Shown: positions 9,634-19,703, counted from the stretch's first letter. The stretch: DNA of 64,000 nucleotides from an uncultured Gammaproteobacteria bacterium (GCA_958295485.1 OY282354.1:1488001-1552000); one strand, 5' to 3'. A program made the numbers and translations. The notes: a model not told the origin generated them from the sequence alone.

Positions 9634-10248
9634 ATGTCAAAAAGCAGCAAACGCTGGTTGCGGGAACATAACCGGGACCAGTTTGTCAACCAGGCCAGGC
9701 GGAGTCAGCTGCGCTCACGCGCGGTGTTCAAGCTGGAAGAGATAGATCAACGACATAAATTGTTTCAGCCGGGGCAGATCGTGGTTGATTTAGGCGCTAC
9801 CCCCGGCAGTTGGTCTGGTTACGCGAGTAAAAAAGTCGGCCCTGCCGGTAAAGTCATCGCCATTGATTTGCTGGAAATGCAACCCGTTGAAAACGTAACC
9901 TTTTTACAAGGTGACATTACCGACGAACAATTATTGCAACAGTGCATCGCCGAGTTGAATAATGCCGAAGCCGCCCTTGTAATTTCAGATATGGCCCCCA
10001 ATTTATCAGGCATAGCCGTTACCGACCAGGCGAATAGCTTGTACCTGGCGGAAACAGCTCGTGATTTGGCTTTTTCAGTGCTTGAAAATGGAGGACATTT
10101 ACTGGTCAAACTGTTTCAGGGGTCCGACAGCGATACATTCAGAAAAGGATTGAAGAAGCAATTTCAAAAGGTTACACTTCATAAACCACGGGCCTCGCAG
10201 GCGAATTCCAGCGAGATATATGTCCTGGCAAAAGGCTATAATGCCTAA
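9634..10248 (+). CDS. rlmE: 23S rRNA U2552 ribose 2'-O-methyltransferase
   Basis: 204 residues, close to the 209 of E. coli RlmE (FtsJ/RrmJ). N-terminal basic stretch (KSSKRWLREHNRDQFVNQA), the first K of the K-D-K-E tetrad in RSRAVFKLEEID, the SAM-binding loop VDLGATPGSWSGYA, catalytic D in VISDMAPNLSG and K in LLVKLFQGSD, then E in the C-terminal SSEIYVLAKG. It methylates the A-loop of the large ribosomal subunit late in assembly. The rlmE-ftsH pairing is conserved. The ATG is chosen because of the upstream G-rich ribosome-binding site. Confidence 0.97.
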   Translation: MSKSSKRWLREHNRDQFVNQARRSQLRSRAVFKLEEIDQRHKLFQPGQIVVDLGATPGSWSGYASKKVGPAGKVIAIDLLEMQPVENVTFLQGDITDEQLLQQCIAELNNAEAALVISDMAPNLSGIAVTDQANSLYLAETARDLAFSVLENGGHLLVKLFQGSDSDTFRKGLKKQFQKVTLHKPRASQANSSEIYVLAKGYNA

Positions 10249-10339
10249 TCCGGCGCGTATAGCCCGGAACCGGGAGTGACCGGCATTTCAGGGCCGTGGT
10301 TAATAGCGATCATAAAACCAAGAGGGAAGTTTCAACGAT

Positions 10340-12265
10340 ATGGTGAAGAATTTATTATTATGGGTGATTATCGCCCTGGTTTTGATGATGGTCTTTCAAA
10401 ATTTTGGCGACCGTCCCACCACTAACAATATCCCCTATTCTCAATTAATATTGGATGTGAAGACCGGGAAGGTCAACTCTGTCTCCATTGAAGGCAACGT
10501 CATCTCCGGCAGCCTGTCCGATGGGACGAAGTTCACCACCTACAGCCCGGAAACCAATAACGAGGCATTGATCGGGACCTTGTTGGAAAACAAAGTCGAA
10601 GTTAAAGGTTCCGAACCGGACAAGAATTCATTTTGGGCACATGCCTTTATTTCCTGGTTCCCCATTTTATTGTTGCTGGGTGTCTGGATTTATTTCATGC
10701 GGCAAATGCAGGGGGGCAGCAATGGCCGGGGCGCGCTGTCATTCGGCAAAAGCCGGGCCCGGTTGTTGGGTGAAGACCAGGTCAAGATCACGTTCAATGA
10801 CGTCGCGGGCGTGGAAGAGGCAAAAGAAGAAGTTGGCGAGTTGGTCGAATTTCTTCGCGACCCGGACAAATTCCGGAAATTGGGAGGCAAGATTCCCCGC
10901 GGTGTGTTGATGGTGGGTTCTCCGGGCACCGGCAAGACATTATTGGCAAAAGCCATAGCCGGTGAAGCGCAAGTTCCTTTCTTTACCATTTCAGGTTCCG
11001 ATTTTGTGGAAATGTTCGTTGGCGTCGGCGCGTCGCGGGTTCGCGATATGTTTGAACAAGCCAAGAAACATGCGCCGTGTATCATATTTATCGATGAAAT
11101 CGACGCGGTGGGACGCCATCGCGGCGCCGGTTTAGGCGGCGGCCACGATGAACGTGAACAAACACTCAATCAACTCCTGGTGGAGATGGATGGGTTTGAA
11201 GGGAAGGAAGGCATCATCGTCATCGCCGCCACCAACAGGCCCGACGTGCTTGATCCCGCCTTGCTCCGTCCGGGACGTTTTGACCGGCAGGTAACCGTGC
11301 CGTTGCCGGATATTCGTGGACGCGAGCAGATTCTCAAGGTGCATATGCGCAAAGTAGCCATAGCCGATGACGTAAAACCGAACATTATCGCCCGCGGCAC
11401 GCCGGGGTTTTCCGGCGCGGACCTGGCCAACCTGATTAATGAAGCCGCGTTGTTTGCGGCAAGGGCGAATAAAAAGCTGGTTGACATGGAAGAATTCGAA
11501 CGCGCAAAGGACAAAGTCATGATGGGCGCCGAACGGCGTTCCATGGTAATGAGCGATGATGAAAAGAAATTGACGGCTTACCATGAAGCCGGCCATGCCG
11601 TTGTCGGACGACTTGTTCCCGGCCATGACCCCGTTTACAAGGTCACTATCATTCCGCGGGGGCGCGCCCTGGGTGTGACCATGTTTTTGCCGGAAGAGGA
11701 CAGGTTGAGTTACTCCAAGCAATTTCTGCAGAGTCAGATCTGCTCTTTATTCGGCGGTCGTATAGCAGAGAGTTTGATCTTTGGAGAAGACGCCGTGACC
11801 ACGGGCGCCAGTAATGATATTGAGCGCGCCACCCTGCTTGCAAGAAACATGGTTACCAAGTGGGGTCTCTCGGATAAAATGGGGCCTTTGGCGTACCAGG
11901 AGGATGAAGGCGAAGTCTTTTTGGGACGTTCCGTAACCAAGCATTCGACCATTTCAAGTACAACGCAGCGTGATATTGATGAAGAAGTAAGAAAGATCAT
12001 TGACAACAACTATGATCATGCCAAAGGAATTCTTGAAGCAAACCTCGATAAATTGCACATGATGGCTGATGCCCTTATCAAGTATGAAACCATCGAGGCA
12101 GGGCAAATTGACAGTATAATGGTCGGCAAAGAACCGGGCCCGCCGGCCGGATGGAGTGATAATAACAACATCTCCGGGACGCAGGAGAAGCTGGATTTAA
12201 AGGAGGAAGATGAAGGCAACTCACTTGACGGTCCCGTAATCGATGGGCCGGCAAAACCGGCATAA
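10340..12265 (+). CDS. ftsH: ATP-dependent zinc metalloprotease FtsH
   Basis: 641 residues, normal FtsH size. Membrane segment at about residues 4-20, a periplasmic domain, a second membrane segment at about 103-120, then an AAA+ module with Walker A GSPGTGKT (193-200), Walker B IIFIDEID (248-255) and SRH arginines near RPGRFDR, and the M41 protease with HEAGH (415-419). It forms a membrane hexamer that degrades misfolded membrane proteins and regulators such as LpxC. In many relatives folP follows; here a 206-nt stretch without a recognisable gene leads to glmM. Confidence 0.98.
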   Translation: MVKNLLLWVIIALVLMMVFQNFGDRPTTNNIPYSQLILDVKTGKVNSVSIEGNVISGSLSDGTKFTTYSPETNNEALIGTLLENKVEVKGSEPDKNSFWAHAFISWFPILLLLGVWIYFMRQMQGGSNGRGALSFGKSRARLLGEDQVKITFNDVAGVEEAKEEVGELVEFLRDPDKFRKLGGKIPRGVLMVGSPGTGKTLLAKAIAGEAQVPFFTISGSDFVEMFVGVGASRVRDMFEQAKKHAPCIIFIDEIDAVGRHRGAGLGGGHDEREQTLNQLLVEMDGFEGKEGIIVIAATNRPDVLDPALLRPGRFDRQVTVPLPDIRGREQILKVHMRKVAIADDVKPNIIARGTPGFSGADLANLINEAALFAARANKKLVDMEEFERAKDKVMMGAERRSMVMSDDEKKLTAYHEAGHAVVGRLVPGHDPVYKVTIIPRGRALGVTMFLPEEDRLSYSKQFLQSQICSLFGGRIAESLIFGEDAVTTGASNDIERATLLARNMVTKWGLSDKMGPLAYQEDEGEVFLGRSVTKHSTISSTTQRDIDEEVRKIIDNNYDHAKGILEANLDKLHMMADALIKYETIEAGQIDSIMVGKEPGPPAGWSDNNNISGTQEKLDLKEEDEGNSLDGPVIDGPAKPA

Positions 12266-12471
12266 AAAATATTATCTTGATTAAGGAAAATATCGTTGCT
12301 GACAATATCGCGCCGGTTCGCTTGCCATCAACGGAAAGTTCTTTGTCATCAATGAGGGATTCATACTTATCATTTTTGCTGCCACTACAAACTGCGCCGG
12401 ATGCGCCCTTGCCATACCGCTCCGGTAAGTTTGAACCAAAGAATCTCTCATTGCTGTTGACCCGCTAAAAA

Positions 12472-13815
12472 ATGCAGGTTAAGAAACGAAAATATTTCAA
12501 CACTGACGGTATTCGCGGCAGGGTCGGCGAAAAGCCTATCACCCCGGATTTCATAATGAAATTAGGCTGGGCCATCGGCAAAGTACTGCAGGAAAAAGCC
12601 AGTGGCCCGATTCTTATCGGCAAGGATACCCGTGTTTCAGGGTACATGTTCGAATCAGCGCTGGAGGCAGGGCTGTCCGCCGCCGGGGTTGATATCAGGC
12701 TGTTGGGGCCGGTGCCCACGCCTGCCGTTGCTTACTTGACAAGAAATACCCACGCCCAGGCCGGCATTGTAATAAGCGCCTCCCATAACCCTCATTTTGA
12801 TAACGGTATAAAGATCTTTTCGGTGAATGGAAGGAAACTGCCGGATTCTATCGAAATGCAGATAGAAGAAAAATTAACCGAGCCGTTCGAAGTCGTTGAT
12901 TCAAGTAAATTAGGCAAGGCGCGCCGGATTATGGATGCGCCGAGAAGGTATATAGAATTTTGTAAAAGCAGAATCGATTTTGATTTAAGCGGGATTCATA
13001 TCATAGTTGATTGCGCCAATGGTGCCGCTTATAAAGTCGCGCCGAAAGTATTTGAAGAATTAGGCGCGACCGTGGAAACAATCGGCGCGGAACCGGACGG
13101 TTTTAATATCAATCACGGCTACGGCGCTACCATGCCTCAAAACCTGCAAAAAACCGTGAAGAAGAGAAAGGCGGATATCGGCATCGCGTTTGATGGAGAT
13201 GGTGACCGGTTAATCATGGTCGATCATAAGGGAAACCTGGTTGATGGCGATGAGACGATTTATATCATGGCGAAGGAACAGAAAGAGAGTTTGAACGGTG
13301 GTGTCGTGGGCACGCAGATGAGCAACATGGGGCTGGAACTGGCCCTCAAGAAAATGGGCCTTGAATTTCACCGGGCAAAAGTCGGTGATCGATACGTCAT
13401 GGAATTACTGGATGAAAAAGAGTTGATATTGGGCGGTGAGCCGTCAGGGCATATTGTGAACCGGAACTTTTTCGATGCGGGCGACGGCATCATATCCGCG
13501 TTGCAGGTATTATGGGCAATGAAACGAACCGGTGACAGTCTGCACGGTTTGAAAAGCGGCATGAAGAAATATCCGCAAAGATTAAGCAATATAAAATTGC
13601 AGGAGCCCTGGAACATGAATGGCAGGGAGTACCCGGAATTAGACAAAGTTGTCAAAAGCATTGAAGCGCAGTTGGGCGAAAAGGGTCGAGTCCTGTTGCG
13701 GCCGTCCGGCACGGAGCCCTTATTGAGGATAATGGTGGAAGGCAGAAATGTCTCGCAAGTCGAGTTATTGCTTCAAACCTTGACCGAGCGCGTGGAAAAC
13801 ACGCTCTTCAAGTGA
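12472..13815 (+). CDS. glmM: Phosphoglucosamine mutase
   Basis: 447 residues. It converts glucosamine-6-phosphate to glucosamine-1-phosphate for peptidoglycan and LPS precursors. Features: N-terminal TDGIRGRVG, the phosphoserine loop ISASHNPHFDNG (Ser104), the metal-binding FDGDGDR loop, the sugar-binding GGEPSGHIV, and the C-terminal phosphate-binding RPSGTEPLLRIMVEG. The ATG lies just after a run of A with no strong ribosome-binding site. The gap between ftsH and this gene contains nothing I recognise; folP, expected there in many gammaproteobacteria, is absent. A terminator-like hairpin follows. Confidence 0.97.
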   Translation: MQVKKRKYFNTDGIRGRVGEKPITPDFIMKLGWAIGKVLQEKASGPILIGKDTRVSGYMFESALEAGLSAAGVDIRLLGPVPTPAVAYLTRNTHAQAGIVISASHNPHFDNGIKIFSVNGRKLPDSIEMQIEEKLTEPFEVVDSSKLGKARRIMDAPRRYIEFCKSRIDFDLSGIHIIVDCANGAAYKVAPKVFEELGATVETIGAEPDGFNINHGYGATMPQNLQKTVKKRKADIGIAFDGDGDRLIMVDHKGNLVDGDETIYIMAKEQKESLNGGVVGTQMSNMGLELALKKMGLEFHRAKVGDRYVMELLDEKELILGGEPSGHIVNRNFFDAGDGIISALQVLWAMKRTGDSLHGLKSGMKKYPQRLSNIKLQEPWNMNGREYPELDKVVKSIEAQLGEKGRVLLRPSGTEPLLRIMVEGRNVSQVELLLQTLTERVENTLFK

Positions 13816-13830
13816 TTTTAGCAGGTGGAA

Positions 13831-13855
13831 AACCCCGGGGTCAGCCGGGTTTTTG
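13831..13855 (+). terminator. Probable rho-independent terminator after glmM
   Basis: AACCCCGG pairs with CCGGGTT (one bulged C) around a GGTCAG loop and runs into TTTTT. It starts 15 bases after the glmM stop and precedes serA, so it likely ends the carA-glmM transcript. Confidence 0.65.
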
Positions 13856-13910
13856 ACTTTGTTAAAGTTGCCTGCATATACCAAACCAACCGCATCCGGC
13901 AAAATTGAAA

Positions 13911-15497
13911 ATGCCAAAACGTGTTTTAATTGCAGATAAAATTGCCCCGGAGGGTATTGATTATTTAGCTCAACAGGCAGCTATCGACGTTGATAATATC
14001 AATGGGCTCGATGAGTCGGAACTATGTAGAAAAATCGACGGCTATCATGCCGTGATTGTACGAAGCGCCACGACGATTTCATCAAGGGTGATTGACGCGG
14101 CTGCCGACCTGGAAGTGATAGGCAGGGCCGGCATCGGCGTCGATAATATCGATGTCGAGCGGGCCACGGAAAAAGGCATCGCCGTGTTGAATACGCCCGA
14201 CGCCAATGCAACGACGACGGCGGAGTTGACCATAGCCCATATCCTTTCGTTGAGCCGGAACCTGCCGCAGGCGAATCAGTCGGTAAAATCGGGGGAATGG
14301 AAGCGTTCCCGGTTTATGGGCGTGGAATTAGCCGGTAAAGTATTGGGTATCGTTGGTTATGGCAATATCGGCAGGGTCGTTGCAGCCAAGGCAATGGCGT
14401 TAAACATGCGGGTCATTGCCTATGATCCTTTCGTTACCGAAGAAAAGCTTTCCATCGATGGCGTGACGGGGGTTGAAATCGACGCTTTAATCAAACGGTC
14501 GGACTATGTCAGCTTGCATTGCCCGGTTAACGATAAAACTCGTAACATTATCAATTCTGAACGGCTTAAGGCCATGAAACCGGGAGCGAGATTGATAAAC
14601 TGCGCGAGGGGGGGCTTGGTCGATGAAGCCGCATTGTATGAGGAACTCAAAAGCGGACATCTTGCCGGCGCCGCGCTGGACGTGTTTGTACACGAGCCGC
14701 CTGAAGATTCACCATTGCTTGACCTGGATAATGTTTTATTGACGCCTCACTTGGGCGCCTCGACCCATGAAGCGCAGGCAGCGACCGGTTTGGAGATTGC
14801 AAAGCAAATTGGCGTCTACTTGCAATCCGGGGAGCCTATTAATGCGATCAACCTTCCATCGGTATCAGCCGATGAACTGGCAAAACTGCAACCCTATATG
14901 ACCCTGGTCCGTCGACTGGGAAAGCTGCTCGGTTCCATGATCCTTAATCCCATTCAACAGTTCGACGTCTCCCTCTGCGGTGACGCGGCTGAGCGGGATA
15001 TCAGCGCCATATCCACGGAAGGGTTGGTGGGCCTGTTAAGCACCCATATGTCCACGTCGGTAAACCGGGTGAATGCAAGACACATAGCCGAACAACAGGG
15101 GTTAAGCATAGTCGAAGCTCGTTGTGGCGAACATCCGGATTATCATTCAACGGTCAGCCTGGCGGCGCGCCACGGTGATAAAACAACGGGAGTGATCGGC
15201 ACGTTATTCAACAAGAAACACCCGCGGTTGATACGTATCAATGATTATGAGATCGAAGCAGTGCTGGAAGGACACCTGCTCGTTAGTCGGCACAATGATC
15301 AACCCGGCGTGATTGCCGCCATCAGCAGTTTACTTGCGAAGGAGCGGATCAATATCTCGCGTATGCAATTAGGCATTGTCTCCGGCAGTAACAAGGCGGT
15401 CGCAGTGATAGGCATTTCCGACTCTCTCAGGGATGAATTAATGGTTGAACTTGCTGAAATCGATGCCGTAACGAAGGTGATGCAAGTCAGCCTCTAA
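13911..15497 (+). CDS. serA: D-3-phosphoglycerate dehydrogenase (long form with ASB and ACT domains)
   Basis: 528 residues from the ATG at 13911; a TTG six bases upstream would add two residues. It catalyses the first step of serine synthesis, 3-phosphoglycerate to phosphohydroxypyruvate. The substrate domain begins VLIADKIAPEGIDYL; the NAD domain has GIVGYGNIGR; catalytic R/E/H lie in NCARGGLVDE, FVHEPPEDSPL and LTPHLGAST. Residues from about 320 form the intervening ASB domain and a C-terminal ACT domain (LLVSRHNDQPGVIAAISSLL). This is the long type known from Bacillus and mycobacteria rather than the short E. coli form. Confidence 0.95.
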   Translation: MPKRVLIADKIAPEGIDYLAQQAAIDVDNINGLDESELCRKIDGYHAVIVRSATTISSRVIDAAADLEVIGRAGIGVDNIDVERATEKGIAVLNTPDANATTTAELTIAHILSLSRNLPQANQSVKSGEWKRSRFMGVELAGKVLGIVGYGNIGRVVAAKAMALNMRVIAYDPFVTEEKLSIDGVTGVEIDALIKRSDYVSLHCPVNDKTRNIINSERLKAMKPGARLINCARGGLVDEAALYEELKSGHLAGAALDVFVHEPPEDSPLLDLDNVLLTPHLGASTHEAQAATGLEIAKQIGVYLQSGEPINAINLPSVSADELAKLQPYMTLVRRLGKLLGSMILNPIQQFDVSLCGDAAERDISAISTEGLVGLLSTHMSTSVNRVNARHIAEQQGLSIVEARCGEHPDYHSTVSLAARHGDKTTGVIGTLFNKKHPRLIRINDYEIEAVLEGHLLVSRHNDQPGVIAAISSLLAKERINISRMQLGIVSGSNKAVAVIGISDSLRDELMVELAEIDAVTKVMQVSL

Positions 15498-15561
15498 ATG
15501 AACCGCCACCCCGCGCCAAGCTGCCCCCAATTGAACCCGGACGGATTAAAGGACTGTTGAA

Positions 15562-17076
15562 TTGCGGATCAAATCTTTTAGGGGTTACCGCCCTGAAAAG
15601 GGAAAAGCGGCCAGGGTCGCTTCGAGACCTTACGATGTCCTGACAACCGCAGAAGCCAGGGAAGAAGCCCGGGGCAACCCCTGTTCATTCCTGAACGTCG
15701 TCAAGTCGGAAATAACCCTTCCTGCGGATATTGATCCTTGTAGTCCCGAGGTTTACCAGGCAGCGGCGGATAACTTTCAGGCATTGACAGACAACGGAAC
15801 CTTCATCCGGGATGCGCGTGAATGTTTGTACGTCTATGAACTGACCGGAGAGTTGACCGATGCCGCCCGACCAAAAACGGGAATTGTCGCCGTCGCCGCC
15901 GTAGAAGATTACCTGACCGGCAAAATCAGGAAACACGAATTGACCCGTCCTGATAAAGAAACCGACCGCGTCAATCACATCCGCGCCACCCTGTTGAATG
16001 CAGAGCCGGTCATGTTCGCTTACAAATATGACCGGAAAATCGAAGCTATCGTTGAGGGGGTTAAAAAAGCGCGACCGGAATACGAGTTCACTGCCGACGA
16101 TGGCGTCCAACACCGGTTCTGGGTCATCAGCGATACCTGCATAATCAATGCAATCATTGCCGCATTTGCCAAAATTTCCGCCACCTACGTAGCGGATGGA
16201 CACCATCGCACCGCCGCTGCCGCCGCCTTCGCCGTCGCAAATTCCAGCGCCGCCGAGAACTCCAGCGTTGCCGGGAACCCCAGTGCTGCCGAGAACCCCA
16301 GCGTCGCCAAGAACCCCAGCGCTGCCGAGAACCCCAGCGCTGCCGAGAACCCCAGCGTCGCCAAGAACCCCAGCGCTGCCGAGAACCCCAGCGCTGCCGA
16401 GAACTCCAGTGCTGCCGAGAACTCCAGCGTCGGCGCGAATCCTCCCCTCCCTCATGCCGGCGAAGGCCGGTATCCGGCCAAAGCTGATTCCAACGTCAAT
16501 TCCGGGGGATTAAGGCAAGAGACCCCGGCATTCCCGCATAATTATTTTCTTGCGGTACATTTTCCAGACAACCAACTGGAAATCCTGGATTACAATCGCC
16601 TGGTCACCGATCTCAACGGCCGTGATACGGATTCCTTCCTCGACGCCCTCACCGAATCATTTTTCATCCGGAAGACCGGCAAACAACCGGTAAAACCAGG
16701 GCAACACCATGAAACAGGCATGTACCTGGAAGGCAACTGGTACCGGCTGACCGCCAAGCCCGGCAGGTATGATGACAGCGATGCAATAGCCGCGTTGGGC
16801 TTCAGCGTTCTGTCAGAACATATATTAAAACCCATGCTCGACATCCATGACCTCAGAACCGACAAACGCATTGACTTCGTCGGCGGCGCCCGCGGGCTGA
16901 AAGAATTGGAGAAAAGAGTAAACAGCGGCGAAATGGCAGTTGCCTTTGCCATGTGTCCGATATCCATGCAACAACTCATGACCATCGCCGATGAAGGCAG
17001 GATCATGCCCCCCAAAGTCACCTGGTTCGAACCAAAACTACGTAGCGGCCTGATCGTCTACAGCCTGAAAGATTAA
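15562..17076 (+). CDS. DUF1015 family protein with in-frame minisatellite insertion
   Basis: 504 residues with a TTG start; function unknown. Conserved DUF1015 features are N-terminal FRGYRPEKGKAARVASRPYD and the central YVADGHHRTAAAAAF, resembling a ParB/serine-kinase-type nucleotide-binding box. The family is usually about 410 residues. The excess is a low-complexity insert of about 90 residues right after that box: eleven NPSAAE-like hexapeptides, then a stretch encoded by a palindromic repeat. The frame resumes with HNYFLAVHFPDNQLEILDYNR and continues to the normal C-terminus. DUF1015 genes are often next to serA, as here. SerK-like free-serine kinase activity has been proposed for related ParB-fold proteins; for this one it is inference. 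Confidence 0.85.
   Translation: MRIKSFRGYRPEKGKAARVASRPYDVLTTAEAREEARGNPCSFLNVVKSEITLPADIDPCSPEVYQAAADNFQALTDNGTFIRDARECLYVYELTGELTDAARPKTGIVAVAAVEDYLTGKIRKHELTRPDKETDRVNHIRATLLNAEPVMFAYKYDRKIEAIVEGVKKARPEYEFTADDGVQHRFWVISDTCIINAIIAAFAKISATYVADGHHRTAAAAAFAVANSSAAENSSVAGNPSAAENPSVAKNPSAAENPSAAENPSVAKNPSAAENPSAAENSSAAENSSVGANPPLPHAGEGRYPAKADSNVNSGGLRQETPAFPHNYFLAVHFPDNQLEILDYNRLVTDLNGRDTDSFLDALTESFFIRKTGKQPVKPGQHHETGMYLEGNWYRLTAKPGRYDDSDAIAALGFSVLSEHILKPMLDIHDLRTDKRIDFVGGARGLKELEKRVNSGEMAVAFAMCPISMQQLMTIADEGRIMPPKVTWFEPKLRSGLIVYSLKD
16240..16437 (+). repeat. 18-bp coding minisatellite, 11 units, inside DUF1015 gene
   Basis: Eleven tandem 18-bp units (consensus AACCCCAGCGCTGCCGAG) encode N-[PS]-S-[AV]-A-[EKG] hexapeptides. 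The unit length keeps the reading frame. The array is followed directly by a palindromic segment (ATGCCGGCGAAGGCCGGTAT, about 16455-16474). Units differ by few bases, implying recent expansion. Confidence 0.9.
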
Positions 17077-17183
17077 AAAGCCCTCCCTTTCCCGCTTTTT
17101 GATCAAGCAACATCTTTCATGAACCTGACATAGCCATTATGAACTCGCAACGCAACGCCAAAGCGCCAAGCCCTTGAAAACCG

Positions 17184-17197
17184 AATGTAATTACATT
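17184..17197. promoter_or_regulatory. Perfect 14-bp palindrome, possible operator
   Basis: AATGTAATTACATT is a perfect palindrome 40 bases upstream of the MazE-like remnant start, in the 161-nt gap after the DUF1015 gene. Antitoxins of this type usually bind palindromes at their own promoter, so this may be the former operator. No other evidence. Confidence 0.35.
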
Positions 17198-17237
17198 ATG
17201 TTTACTCGAAGCCATTTAATGTACAAAGGCCAGGAGC

Positions 17238-17444
17238 ATGACTCACTTAGTCAAAATTGGTAACCTGGTTACTCCAAATAAGAGGGCAAGGGAGGGCTGG
17301 AAAGAATCCATTGAGGCGGCAATAGCTGCACATGGCGCTGAAGTAATTGATCATGAATGGCTGGATGCAACATTAACATCCGATGAAGAATGGGAACTGC
17401 AACAGTCTCCTATTACAGGTCTCTCAATAACTCGTTCAAGCTGA
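17238..17444 (+). pseudogene. MazE/AbrB-like antitoxin remnant with internal deletion
   Basis: A 68-residue frame with a good ribosome-binding site (CCAGGAGC). It starts MTHLVKIGN, as MazE-type antitoxins do, but jumps straight to REGWKESIEAAIAAHGAEV and TSDEEWEL, which resembles the C-terminal toxin-binding tail of the family (xxGWxEAFxxMAxxGD...DxxDxEWEW). The swapped-hairpin DNA-binding core between them, about 30 residues, is missing. The last residues run into the 3' end of dapD on the other strand and no MazF follows. I read this as a decayed antitoxin gene. The alignment is from memory of the family pattern. Confidence 0.55.
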
Positions 17445-18234
17445 CCTTCTGCCGGGTTTTTTCATCAACCTGTTTCACGATGACCGCGCAATACAGGCTG
17501 TAACTGCCGTCTTGCGAGGGCAGGTTGCCCGCCACTACGACGGAGCCAGGCGGAACCTTGCCATAGGTGGTCTCGCCGGTTTCGCGGTTATAGATTTTAG
17601 TGCTTTGCCCGATGTACACGCCCATTGAAATCACTGAGCCTTCTCCAACTACCACGCCTTCGACGATTTCAGACCGGGCGCCGATGAAACAGTCATCCTC
17701 TATGATAGTCGGGTTGGCTTGCAGCGGCTCCAGGACGCCCCCCAGGCCGGCGCCCCCGGAAAGGTGGACGTTCTTGCCCACCTGGGCGCAGGAACCTACC
17801 GTAGCCCAGGTATCCACCAGGGTACCCGAGTCCACGTAAGCGCCGATATTGACGTAACTGGGCATCAGGACAACGTTGGCCGCCACAAAACTGCCGTAGC
17901 GGGCCAGGGCGGGCGGCACTACCCGGGCGCCGGCATCAATAAAACTGCCTTCATCACAACCGGCGAACTTGGGCCTCACTTTGTCGTAATAATTGGTGAA
18001 CCCACCCTCGATGACACGGTTCTCATTCAATGCAAAAGACAACAGCACGGCCTTTTTCAACCATTGATTGACCACCCATTCGCCGCCTTTTTTTTCCGCG
18101 ACCCGCAACTCGCCGCTGTCCAACCCCGCCAATGTTTCATCGACGGCATCCTTGAGTGACTTATCGGCGGTATGCGCAGTGATGCCGCCGCGGTTCTCGA
18201 AACCTTCGTTGATGATATTCTCAATGCTGCTCAT
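17413..18234 (-). CDS. dapD: 2,3,4,5-tetrahydropyridine-2,6-dicarboxylate N-succinyltransferase
   Basis: 273 residues, typical length. It transfers succinyl from succinyl-CoA to tetrahydrodipicolinate in lysine/diaminopimelate synthesis. The C-terminal half shows the left-handed beta-helix hexapeptide repeats ([44 protein letters not shown]), family-specific in this form. Its start lies inside the 3' end of dapC (14-nt overlap), so the two are translationally coupled. The 3' end overlaps the oppositely oriented MazE-like remnant. Confidence 0.97.
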   Translation of the reverse strand: MSSIENIINEGFENRGGITAHTADKSLKDAVDETLAGLDSGELRVAEKKGGEWVVNQWLKKAVLLSFALNENRVIEGGFTNYYDKVRPKFAGCDEGSFIDAGARVVPPALARYGSFVAANVVLMPSYVNIGAYVDSGTLVDTWATVGSCAQVGKNVHLSGGAGLGGVLEPLQANPTIIEDDCFIGARSEIVEGVVVGEGSVISMGVYIGQSTKIYNRETGETTYGKVPPGSVVVAGNLPSQDGSYSLYCAVIVKQVDEKTRQKVSLNELLRDL

Positions 18235-19447
18235 CGGCTAATCGCTCCGTTTTTATATCATTAATGGATTCCGTCATGCGTTCCGCCGCTTCCACGCACT
18301 TCGCCAGGGAGCCGGTCAGGGCGATACGCAGCCTGTTCTCGCCAGGGTCATTCCCTGCCACGGGCCGCGACAAAAAACGACCCGGCAGGACCAGCAGGCC
18401 CTGTTGCAAATAAAGTCGCTGGGCAAAGTGTACATCACTTATAGGCGTTCGCGGCCATAAATAAAAAGTCCCCCCGGGTTTCTCGACGTCCATGACCGGT
18501 TGCAGGATCTTCAGGACCATTTCAAATTTTTCACGGTATTGCCGTCGGTTTTCCCACACGTGTTCTTCGTCGTTCCATGCAGCGATACTGGCCTGTTGTG
18601 TCTGCAACGGCATCGCACAGCCGTGATAGGTTCGATATGTATGAAATGCGTCGATGATATCCTTATCGCCAGCGACAAAGCCTGAGCGCAAGCCCGGCAC
18701 GTTGGACCGCTTGGAGAGAGAATGAAATACGACACAACGCCGGTAGTCATCTCGTCCCGACTTTGCCGCCGCCTCTAACAAGCCCGGCGGCGGATTGTCT
18801 TCATCCGGGTAGATTTCCGAGTAACACTCATCGGAAGCGATAACGAAGTCATAGCGATCGGCATAGTTCAACAGTTGTTCCAAGGCATCCAGGTCAAGAA
18901 CGGCGCCCGTCGGGTTATTGGGTGTACACAGGTAAAGAAATTCACAACGCCGCCACACGTCTTCCCCGACCCGGGAGAAATCCGGTTGAAACCCGTTTTC
19001 CGCATCCATGTTGACATAGTACGGCGTCGCCCCCGCAAGTAACGCAGCCCCTTCGTAGACCTGATAAAACGGATTGGGCGTAATGACCGTCGGCGCCGTC
19101 GAATTGCGATTAACCAGGCATTGAGCGATGGCAAAGAGCGCCTCCCGCGTGCCGTTGACGGGCAGGACATGACGAAGGCCCAAGCTGTCCCTGGGCAGGG
19201 AAAACCGGTTTACCAACCAATCGACTATGGCCCCGCGTAACTCTTCCGTCCCCCGCGTCGAAGGATAAACAGAAGCCAGGCCCAGGTTTTCAGTGAGCGT
19301 CTCCAATATAAAATCAGGCGTTTTGTGTTTCGGCTCCCCTATGGAAAGGTCAATAAACGATTCCCCCGCCACAGGCTCGCCACCCTTCTTCAAGAGCGCC
19401 AATTTCTCAAAGGGATAAGGCTGCAATTTTTCAAATCCGGGGTTCAC
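18221..19447 (-). CDS. dapC: Succinyldiaminopimelate transaminase
   Basis: A fold-type I PLP aminotransferase placed directly upstream of dapD, acting on N-succinyl-2-amino-6-ketopimelate one step later in the same pathway. I chose GTG at 19447, giving 408 residues starting [18 protein letters not shown], the usual DapC opening. The frame is open to 19531 but the extra residues overlap the VapB-like remnant. Signatures: [12 protein letters not shown] (PLP-binding Asn), [10 protein letters not shown], and the lysine in [17 protein letters not shown]. The C-terminal RIALTGS carries the carboxylate-binding Arg. Confidence 0.93.
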   Translation of the reverse strand: MNPGFEKLQPYPFEKLALLKKGGEPVAGESFIDLSIGEPKHKTPDFILETLTENLGLASVYPSTRGTEELRGAIVDWLVNRFSLPRDSLGLRHVLPVNGTREALFAIAQCLVNRNSTAPTVITPNPFYQVYEGAALLAGATPYYVNMDAENGFQPDFSRVGEDVWRRCEFLYLCTPNNPTGAVLDLDALEQLLNYADRYDFVIASDECYSEIYPDEDNPPPGLLEAAAKSGRDDYRRCVVFHSLSKRSNVPGLRSGFVAGDKDIIDAFHTYRTYHGCAMPLQTQQASIAAWNDEEHVWENRRQYREKFEMVLKILQPVMDVEKPGGTFYLWPRTPISDVHFAQRLYLQQGLLVLPGRFLSRPVAGNDPGENRLRIALTGSLAKCVEAAERMTESINDIKTERLADEQH

Positions 19448-19505
19448 TTCCTTACAATTATCCTGACAATATGTACGCCTCAGGCCTCGACTAACCCGAG
19501 ATGTT

Positions 19506-19682
19506 TTACGAAGGGTTTGAAATCTTTTCAAGCTGTCCGCGAAAATTCCGGATATTTTCCTGTTTTTTTAACCTGAGCAAGGTCTTCAGACCAAGTTCCA
19601 CAGCCGCTTTTTTCGTCTTCAATTTTGTAGCCCTGAGAACCTCGCCCATAAGTTTGTCATCAATTTCAATATTGGTACGCAT
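19506..19682 (-). pseudogene. VapB-like antitoxin, truncated at C-terminus, without VapC
   Basis: A 58-residue frame beginning MRTNIEIDDKLMGEVLRATK and continuing LKTKKAAVELGLKTLLRLKK, a close match to the ribbon-helix-helix VapB pattern (MRTNIxIDDxLMxEALxATGLKTKxxAVExGLxxLVRL). The tail after NFRGQLEK departs from the usual acidic VapC-binding end (GKLxWEGDLDxMR) and stops. Downstream on this strand is dapC, not vapC. It is either a truncated remnant or a stand-alone regulator. It abuts the HigB remnant head to head. Confidence 0.65.
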
Positions 19683-19703
19683 AGCCGGCCCCTGTGCGTA
19701 TCA

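Noticed and set aside
12277..12468. 63-residue gene between ftsH and glmM
   Set aside because: Composition is not protein-like, there is no ribosome-binding site and no family resemblance, including to FolP.
16196..16513. Proline-rich frame within the DUF1015 gene as a separate gene
   Set aside because: It is the shifted reading of the 18-bp coding minisatellite; the DUF1015 frame explains both flanks.
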